Shown here in pieces: positions 5,883-9,829 of a stretch of 9,829 bases of DNA. The notes beneath the pieces were generated by a model. The model had not been told where the DNA came from and searched no databases. It saw only the letters and a list, made by a program, of their open reading frames with translations. Source of the DNA: Candidatus Bathyarchaeota archaeon (GTDB lineage: Archaea; Thermoproteota; Bathyarchaeia; Bathyarchaeales; Bathyarchaeaceae); contig JAGLRI010000038.1 in NCBI GenBank assembly GCA_023136395.1, positions 1 through 9,829 on the forward strand. The letters are read 5' to 3'. The position numbers were made by a program, and so were the translations under genes. The first letter of the stretch is position 1; every line of letters begins with the position of its first letter.

Positions 5883-5984
5883 CTGTTATAATGGTCAAGA
5901 TTTTACCTACATAGAAGAGGAAAGAATTGTTGACATACACCGTACCACAATGCATATGTTGGCATTCAAATCATTAATTATTCT

Positions 5985-7145
5985 GTGGCTTCAATCTTGA
6001 AACTCTTTGAACATGAAGCTAAGACCATCTTCTCTAAGTATAAAATACCAACTCCCACTGGAGAATTAGTTACTTCTTCATCACGGGTTCTTGAGCTAGC
6101 CTCCAAAATCAACGTTCCAGTCGTTATCAAAGCGCAAATCCTTGTGTCTGGAAGAGGAAAAGCGGGGGGAATACTTTATGCAAACTCGCTGGTGGAAGCT
6201 GAACTTGTAGCGAAGAAGTTATTGGGTGCGGAAATAAAGGGTTTCAAAGTTCAAAGTGTTTTGGTGGAAGAAAAATGTGTTATCAAAAGGGAACTATACT
6301 TTAGTATAGCGGTTGATCGTTCAAATCGATCTTATGTAGCAATCGCTTCTCCTGAGGGTGGGATTGAAATAGAAGAGGTTGCAAAGGTTGCACCGAAAAA
6401 AATAATAAAATTTTTCATTGATTCGCTGCTTGATTTTGATCTTCATCAAGCACACCAAATCGCCAAAAAACTAGGTTATTCTGGAAGTCAAATGCAAAAT
6501 CTCGCTATGATTCTTCTTAAATTGTATAATGTTGTGATAGATTTTGACGCGGAATTGGCTGAGATTAACCCCCTCATTGAGACGCCTGAAGGAACCTTCA
6601 TTGCAGTAGACTCTCGCATAATATTAGATGACAATGCTTTGTATAGACATCCAGAGTTTAAAAGACGGTTGACAGAGAATGGGAAATCTGAATTTTCAAC
6701 TTTGGAGTTGGAGGCTCACAAAAAAGGATTATCATATGTGACGCTTGATGGAAACATCGGTGTGATTGGGAATGGTGCAGGATTAGTGATGGCCACGTTA
6801 GACACTATTCAATTATTTGGTGGAAGCCCAGCAAACTTTCTTGATGTTGGTGGAGGTGCCTCAGCTGAAGAAATGGCTTCAGCTCTCAACATTGTTTTTT
6901 CTGATCCAAGAGTTGATGTTGTTTTAATTAACATTTTAGGTGGGATCACTCGCTGCGACGAGGTGGCTAGAGGAATTCTTATGGCAAGGGGGCGAGTTAA
7001 TTTTCTTAAACCTGTGGTGGTTAGGTTGATGGGAATAAACGAGGAGGACGGAAGACTCATCCTAAAGGAAGGGGGAATTCAAATATTAGACAGCATGGAG
7101 GAGGCAGCAAAAAAGGCCGTTGAGATTGCAAAAACAGGAGGTTAA
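5985..7145 (+). CDS. sucC: Succinyl-CoA synthetase (ADP/GDP-forming), beta subunit
   Basis: With SucD this subunit interconverts succinyl-CoA + NDP + Pi and succinate + NTP + CoA in the cytoplasm. It is 386 residues, standard for SucC. Residues ~5-225 are the ATP-grasp domain: VVIKAQILVSGRGKAGG (46-62) binds nucleotide, and AEINPL (192-197) with Asp209 gives the Mg2+ ligands. Residues ~250-386 are the CoA-ligase-type domain with NFLDVGGGAS (284-293) and NILGGITRCDEVA (316-328), the site that meets the phosphohistidine of the alpha subunit. Start: GTG at 5985 gives MASILKLFEHEAK, whereas TTG at 5997 gives MKLFEHEAK, which matches the usual family N-terminus better; neither has a Shine-Dalgarno, and ATTAATTA at 5973-5980 may be the TATA box of a leaderless mRNA. 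The stop is directly followed by sucD. Confidence 0.96.
   Translation: MASILKLFEHEAKTIFSKYKIPTPTGELVTSSSRVLELASKINVPVVIKAQILVSGRGKAGGILYANSLVEAELVAKKLLGAEIKGFKVQSVLVEEKCVIKRELYFSIAVDRSNRSYVAIASPEGGIEIEEVAKVAPKKIIKFFIDSLLDFDLHQAHQIAKKLGYSGSQMQNLAMILLKLYNVVIDFDAELAEINPLIETPEGTFIAVDSRIILDDNALYRHPEFKRRLTENGKSEFSTLELEAHKKGLSYVTLDGNIGVIGNGAGLVMATLDTIQLFGGSPANFLDVGGGASAEEMASALNIVFSDPRVDVVLINILGGITRCDEVARGILMARGRVNFLKPVVVRLMGINEEDGRLILKEGGIQILDSMEEAAKKAVEIAKTGG
7136..7141 (+). promoter_or_regulatory. Shine-Dalgarno of sucD inside the end of sucC
   Basis: AGGAGG within the last codons of sucC. It is 4 nt from TTG 7146 and 7 nt from TTG 7149; the second spacing is more usual, so sucD translation may begin at 7149. 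The arrangement implies translational coupling of the two subunits. Confidence 0.7.
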
Positions 7146-8015
7146 TTGTTGGGAATTCTAGTTGGTGAAGAGACAAGAGCCATTGTTCAAGGAATAACGG
7201 GAACTCAAGGCAGTTTCCAGACTAAGCTGATGATAAATTATGGAACTAAAATTGTTGCGGGCGTAACTCCCGGAAAAGGCGGAACTAAGGAACACAAAGT
7301 CTCAGTTTATAATACAGTAGAAAAAGCTGTGAAAAATCATGATGCCAACACCTCAATAGTCTTTGTTCCCGCCCGCTTCGCTGCAGACGCTGTCCTCGAG
7401 GCCATAAAAAGTGACTTGAAAAACATAATTGTCATCACCGAACATATTCCAGTAAAGGATTCAATAGAGATCATGGCAATGGCAAAGAAGTATAATGCTA
7501 CTATTGTTGGTCCCAATACACCAGGGATCATCACTCCAGGAGAATGTAAGCTTGGAGTCATGCCCTCGAGTATTTTTAAGTCGGGAATTGTAGGGATCGT
7601 GTCTAGGAGCGGCACTCTAACATACGAGATTGCTGCTCGAATTTCAGTAAAAGGGATGGGGCAATCGACTTGCATCGGGTTGGGGGGCGATCCAGTTGTT
7701 GGCTTGAACTTTGTTGAAGTTTTAAAGATGTTTGAGGAAGATCATCAAACGAAAGCTGTTGTTTTGATTGGTGAGATTGGTGGAAACTTGGAGGAATTAG
7801 CCGCTGATTTTGTAAATAAGAAGGGATACTCTAAGCCTTTGGTTACCTTTGTGGCTGGAAGAACCGCACCTCCAGGAAAAAGGATGGGACATGCCGGCGC
7901 TATTATTATGGGTGAAGCTGGAACTGCACAAAGCAAGATTGAAGCCTTTCTTGAGGCTGGTGTTGAAGTAGCTGAAAAACCTAGTGATGTAACAAAAATG
8001 TTGCTTAGATCTTAG
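7146..8015 (+). CDS. sucD: Succinyl-CoA synthetase, alpha subunit
   Basis: 289 residues, normal SucD length. Residues 1-125 are the CoA-binding Rossmann domain: VQGITGTQGSFQT (14-26) is the dinucleotide-like loop, and VAGVTPGKGG (37-46) and GPNTPGII (122-129) follow. The C-terminal flavodoxin-like domain holds GEIGG (209-213), whose Glu orients the active His, and KRMGHAGAI (245-253) with His249, the residue that carries the phosphate between succinyl-phosphate and the nucleotide in the beta subunit. The two genes touch (sucC TAA 7143-7145, then TTG 7146), so equal expression is expected. Tandem TTG codons at 7146 and 7149 are both possible starts; 7149 gives MGILVGEETR, the more family-like N-terminus. 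The stop codon overlaps by two bases the stop codon of the convergent radical SAM remnant. Pathway: TCA-type or fermentative carbon metabolism. Confidence 0.96.
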   Translation: MLGILVGEETRAIVQGITGTQGSFQTKLMINYGTKIVAGVTPGKGGTKEHKVSVYNTVEKAVKNHDANTSIVFVPARFAADAVLEAIKSDLKNIIVITEHIPVKDSIEIMAMAKKYNATIVGPNTPGIITPGECKLGVMPSSIFKSGIVGIVSRSGTLTYEIAARISVKGMGQSTCIGLGGDPVVGLNFVEVLKMFEEDHQTKAVVLIGEIGGNLEELAADFVNKKGYSKPLVTFVAGRTAPPGKRMGHAGAIIMGEAGTAQSKIEAFLEAGVEVAEKPSDVTKMLLRS

Positions 8016-8230
8016 ATTTTCTTTTTGAACTCTCCCATGCTTCGTATACCGAGTGTTGAAAGGTTACCAATACGAACTCTCATTAGGTGTTTCCTTGCTG
8101 CTTTATAACACGCTATTACTTGCTTCAAGGATGTGATTGGTAGATCTGTCATCATAAAGCCTGGATGAAACACAAGGAGGCTGTAGGGCATCTCTGGGTT
8201 GAGATTGGCGATGAATTCAGCTATTTTTAG
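8012..8230 (-). pseudogene. C-terminal remnant of a radical SAM (PflA-like activating) protein
   Basis: A 72-codon frame on the minus strand, open from just after a TAG at 8231-8233 to a TAA at 8012-8014. It lacks a start codon at its beginning. Its translation reads like the C-terminal end of archaeal radical SAM proteins related to pyruvate-formate-lyase activating enzyme/YjjW-like proteins: IAEFIANLNPEMPYSLL, then FHPGFMMTDLP, a helix with CYKAARKHL, and RVRIGNL. Full members are about 330-370 residues, with the CxxxCxxC cluster site near the N-terminus or middle; none of that is present upstream, where a different small ORF on the opposite strand begins. This is therefore a truncated gene. 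The reading frame remains intact, suggesting a fairly recent loss, or a selected fragment. The remnant ends head-on with sucD, sharing two stop-codon bases. Identification is by remembered motif pattern, not by search. Confidence 0.7.
8017..8026 (+). terminator. T-rich terminator directly after sucD
   Basis: TTTTCTTTTT starts one base after the sucD stop codon, a typical archaeal T-tract terminator. Confidence 0.5.
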
Positions 8231-8240
8231 CTAGCTAGCT
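8228..8240. repeat. TAGC tetranucleotide repeat at the truncation point
   Basis: TAGCTAGCTAGCT, slightly more than three copies of the self-complementary unit TAGC, sits exactly where the radical SAM frame is broken; it supplies the TAG stop at 8231-8233 (minus strand). It also forms AGCTA-TTTT-TAGCT with bases 8219-8232. It may mark the deletion or insertion junction. Confidence 0.5.
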
Positions 8241-8247
8241 TATAAAC

Positions 8248-8379
8248 ATGACGTTGGACGAAGCTAAGGTAATCCTCAACAGATTCACATCACACGGCTC
8301 AATTCCCGAACCCCTAAGAGTCACCCGCCTTATAGCAAGAGCCATAGTTAATTCACAGCTCAATGTAACTAGAATTTAG
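8248..8379 (+). CDS. Small hypothetical protein (43 aa)
   Basis: An ATG-initiated 43-codon frame. The N-terminal half (TLDEAKVILNRF, residues 2-13) and C-terminal half (IPEPLRVTRLIARAIV, 19-34) both look like amphipathic helices joined by a Gly/Ser/Pro turn, a composition typical of real protein, not of random AT-rich DNA; its codons are also GC-richer than the flanks. I do not recognise a named family. TTTTTA at 8224-8229 lies about 20 bp before the ATG and could drive a leaderless mRNA; no Shine-Dalgarno is seen. TTTTT at 8384-8388 may terminate it. It lies between a truncated gene and the phosphoribosyltransferase (convergent, 17-bp gap), a position where newly arrived or fragmentary genes are common, so it could also be the head of a broken longer gene. 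Confidence 0.5.
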   Translation: MTLDEAKVILNRFTSHGSIPEPLRVTRLIARAIVNSQLNVTRI

Positions 8380-8396
8380 TATGTTTTTAAGTGGAA

Positions 8397-9038
8397 TCAC
8401 TCATGTTCTTCTCTATTAAGTTGTAACAGTCTTTTAACTTCTTCATCGCTATTCTGTGGAAAATCCCTGTAGAATTGTCCTATGGCAAAGAAATGTTCTG
8501 GAATAGAAATACAGACAACGCGATCAGCATCCCTTTTCAACTCTTTTATGGTTGAGGGTGGAGCGACGGGGGTAGCAATTACAATTGATTTAGGATCTTT
8601 CTTACGGATTGAAGCCAAAGCAGCCTTGATAGTAGCACCAGTCGCTATACCATCATCCACGATAATAACGACACGCCCCTTTAGATTCGGATAAGGGATG
8701 TCTCCCCTGTAGAGTTTTAGTCTACGCGTAATCTCTAAACGTTGTCTATCGCACTCCTCTTCAATGTAGCTTTTTGGTACTCCCAAATACTCGACTAGTC
8801 TGTGATCAAGCATGATGGTTCCGTCCTCAGTAACTGCTCCAATGGCTAATTCTGGATTTTGGGGTGCTCCTATCTTTCTGGGAACTATGATGTCTAGGTG
8901 GAGTCGAAGCTTATGTGCCACTTCATAACCCACAATAACTCCTCCTCTGGGAATAGCTAAAACTATGGCATCTCCCCCAGCATAATCTTTCAATGTTGAG
9001 GCCAGCCTCTTCCCAGCATCCACTCTATCAGAAAACAT
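8397..9038 (-). CDS. Phosphoribosyltransferase family protein (COG1926-like)
   Basis: 213 residues of a type I phosphoribosyltransferase fold. The PRPP-binding motif is VVIIVDDGIATGAT (123-136), with Asp128-Asp129 contacting the ribose of PRPP and the ATGAT loop its phosphate. The rest matches a family of predicted phosphoribosyltransferases: DRVDAGKRLA (4-13), LAIPRGGVIVGYEVA (27-41), PRKIGAPQNPELAIGA (53-68), RLKLYRGDIP (106-115), and IPEHFFAIGQFYRDF (179-193) near the end. Length is normal and no residue appears missing. The accepted base or acceptor for this family is not established, so a specific purine or pyrimidine role should not be claimed. ATG start at 9038; the upstream GGTTGAG is a poor Shine-Dalgarno. 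It lies 4 nt after the stop of a tiny same-strand ORF, which suggests translational coupling. Confidence 0.88.
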   Translation of the reverse strand: MFSDRVDAGKRLASTLKDYAGGDAIVLAIPRGGVIVGYEVAHKLRLHLDIIVPRKIGAPQNPELAIGAVTEDGTIMLDHRLVEYLGVPKSYIEEECDRQRLEITRRLKLYRGDIPYPNLKGRVVIIVDDGIATGATIKAALASIRKKDPKSIVIATPVAPPSTIKELKRDADRVVCISIPEHFFAIGQFYRDFPQNSDEEVKRLLQLNREEHE

Positions 9039-9042
9039 TTAC

Positions 9043-9159
9043 TCAACCCACGTATCTTTTTCCATCAATTATTATTAACGTGTTGTCCTTTACTTCAAAG
9101 TTTTTATGGTCTAGGCTGGATTTAGAATGTTCATTTCTTTTTCCTTGCTTTATCACCAA
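9043..9159 (-). CDS. Tiny ORF (38 aa) directly upstream of the phosphoribosyltransferase
   Basis: A 38-codon frame with a TTG start (GTG at 9156 is the alternative); it ends with TGA 4 nt before the ATG of the phosphoribosyltransferase on the same strand. The product is highly charged and hydrophilic in its first half (VIKQGKRNEHSKSSLDHKN) and ends in what looks like a beta-hairpin: FEVKDNTLIIIDGKRYVG (21-38), with an alternating strand, DG turn, strand pattern common in genuine small proteins. The open frame continues upstream to 9198 without an ATG. A possible TATA (ATAAATA, 9197-9203 minus) would start transcription near 9172. No strong Shine-Dalgarno is present. Function unknown; it may be a real small protein or a leader peptide that couples translation to the enzyme. 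Confidence 0.45.
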   Translation of the reverse strand: MVIKQGKRNEHSKSSLDHKNFEVKDNTLIIIDGKRYVG

Positions 9160-9187
9160 AACGTTTTTATTCTCAAACCATGTTGGC

Positions 9188-9194
9188 TTGAGGG
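9188..9194 (+). promoter_or_regulatory. Shine-Dalgarno of the MFS gene
   Basis: TTGAGGG, 6 nt before the ATG at 9201; it supports this Met, which also begins the first membrane helix as expected. Confidence 0.5.
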
Positions 9195-9200
9195 ATATTT

Positions 9201-9829
9201 ATGAACCGAAATACTTACGTCTTAATATTTATCGCGGCTCTTGTTGGTATATCAAATGGGATATACCTGTTTATTTATCCATTTTTTCTAGGTGATCTTG
9301 GGATTTCATTTGGGGATATGGGTATAATCTTCTCAGTGGCTGCTGTGGTTATGGCTGTCCTCGGAATAATCCTTGGATGGTTATCCGATTTATCAGGGAG
9401 GAAAAAATATTATAGTTTTTCTATTTCCTTAGGATTTTTAACCACTTTTTTAACGCCAATACTACATAGATTCTGGGAATTGATGGTTGTCAAAATTTTT
9501 CGGGACACTGCTAATTCTTTACGTATGGCTCTCCATCCTACTTTAATATATGACTACACAAAAAAAGGATTCACTCGCCTTTTAGCAAGAACGCAAGGTC
9601 TCACTTCATTAATGGCTGCGATTGGTACGTTTGCTTCTGTTTATTTGCTGTCATCTTTCGGTTATAGTGGATCCTTTTTTATATCGAGTATAGTTATTTT
9701 GGGTGCAACTACTATCTTTGTATTGATTTACACTGAAAAAACAAGGGAAACTAGACGTGTAACCTTTTCGGGATTGCGAAGTGCTTTCACTTGGAATATT
9801 CCTCGAAACTTGAAATTTATTGCAGGAAG
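9201..9829 (+). CDS. MFS transporter, N-terminal half (3' truncated by window edge)
   Basis: The frame runs from ATG 9201 off the end of the window: 209 complete codons. It shows six probable membrane helices at about residues 5-28, 38-60, 70-88, 93-115, 132-151 and 156-177, i.e. the first half of a 12-helix major facilitator. The loop between helices 2 and 3 carries the MFS motif A, GWLSDLSGRKK (59-69), with Gly59, Asp63, Gly66 and Arg67 in place. Arg101 in helix 4 (KIFRDTANSLRM) matches the motif-B arginine of drug/proton antiporter-type members. Substrate cannot be told; multidrug efflux or sugar/organic-acid transport are both possible. The stretch after residue 178 is the start of the central cytoplasmic loop. 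It is divergent from the tiny ORF/phosphoribosyltransferase unit, sharing a very short (41-bp) control region. Confidence 0.85.
   Translation, partial: MNRNTYVLIFIAALVGISNGIYLFIYPFFLGDLGISFGDMGIIFSVAAVVMAVLGIILGWLSDLSGRKKYYSFSISLGFLTTFLTPILHRFWELMVVKIFRDTANSLRMALHPTLIYDYTKKGFTRLLARTQGLTSLMAAIGTFASVYLLSSFGYSGSFFISSIVILGATTIFVLIYTEKTRETRRVTFSGLRSAFTWNIPRNLKFIAG

Noticed and set aside
6809..7936. Minus-strand frames of 63-112 codons inside sucC and sucD
   Set aside because: Antisense shadows of strongly conserved enzyme genes.
8993..9295. 100-codon plus-strand frame across the PRTase start and MFS start
   Set aside because: It overlaps three better-supported frames, has no ribosome site, and reads as low-complexity Phe/Ser/Tyr-rich sequence.

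Overview
The window reads as a piece of an uncultured anaerobic archaeal genome. Evidence for archaea: TATA-like boxes lie 20-45 bp upstream of several genes, T-rich tracts follow genes as terminators, strong GGAGG/GGTGA Shine-Dalgarno sites are mixed with apparently (near-)leaderless genes, and TTG or GTG starts are common (five of the protein genes). The gene content (CooS-family protein, ferritin-like protein, archaeal-type SucC/SucD, zinc-ribbon protein) would suit a Bathyarchaeia-like or related Thermoproteota lineage, but that placement is a guess. There are no RNA genes, CRISPR arrays or recognisable transposons.

Layout. 1-355: 3' end of an ABC transporter ATPase with a coiled-coil tail. 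606-1055: small protein made of two near-identical helix-hairpin-helix-like repeats. 1158-1349 (-): 63-residue zinc ribbon. 1350-1676: AT-rich intergenic stretch with an inverted repeat. 1677-3602 (-): CooS-family protein (anaerobic CO dehydrogenase scaffold). Divergent from it, 3814-4707: nitroreductase with an unusual C-terminal extension. 4876-5331: Nudix hydrolase. 5388-5837 (-): ferritin-like protein. 5985-8015: sucC-sucD, the two subunits of ADP/GDP-forming succinyl-CoA synthetase. 8012-8230 (-): C-terminal remnant of a radical SAM protein whose stop codon overlaps that of sucD. 8248-8379: small unknown ORF. 8397-9038 (-): PRPP-dependent phosphoribosyltransferase preceded by a tiny ORF (9043-9159). 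9201-9829: start of an MFS transporter that runs off the window.

How the genes may work together. SucCD is a clear two-gene unit that makes ATP or GTP from succinyl-CoA, or runs in reverse. The most interesting gene is the CooS-family protein. It keeps one His, four of the five C-cluster Cys and the catalytic Lys, but the Cys-Cys-Thr-Gly motif that supplies the remaining Cys ligand has become Ile-Glu-Thr-Gly. From memory, this is the kind of deviation described for the non-CODH hybrid-cluster enzyme CooS-V of Carboxydothermus hydrogenoformans, which acts slowly on hydroxylamine. No acetyl-CoA synthase, CooC or CooF gene is nearby. A nitroreductase is divergently transcribed from it, and a Nudix hydrolase and a ferritin-like protein follow, so a redox or nitrogen-oxide stress role is a reasonable hypothesis, not a demonstrated one.
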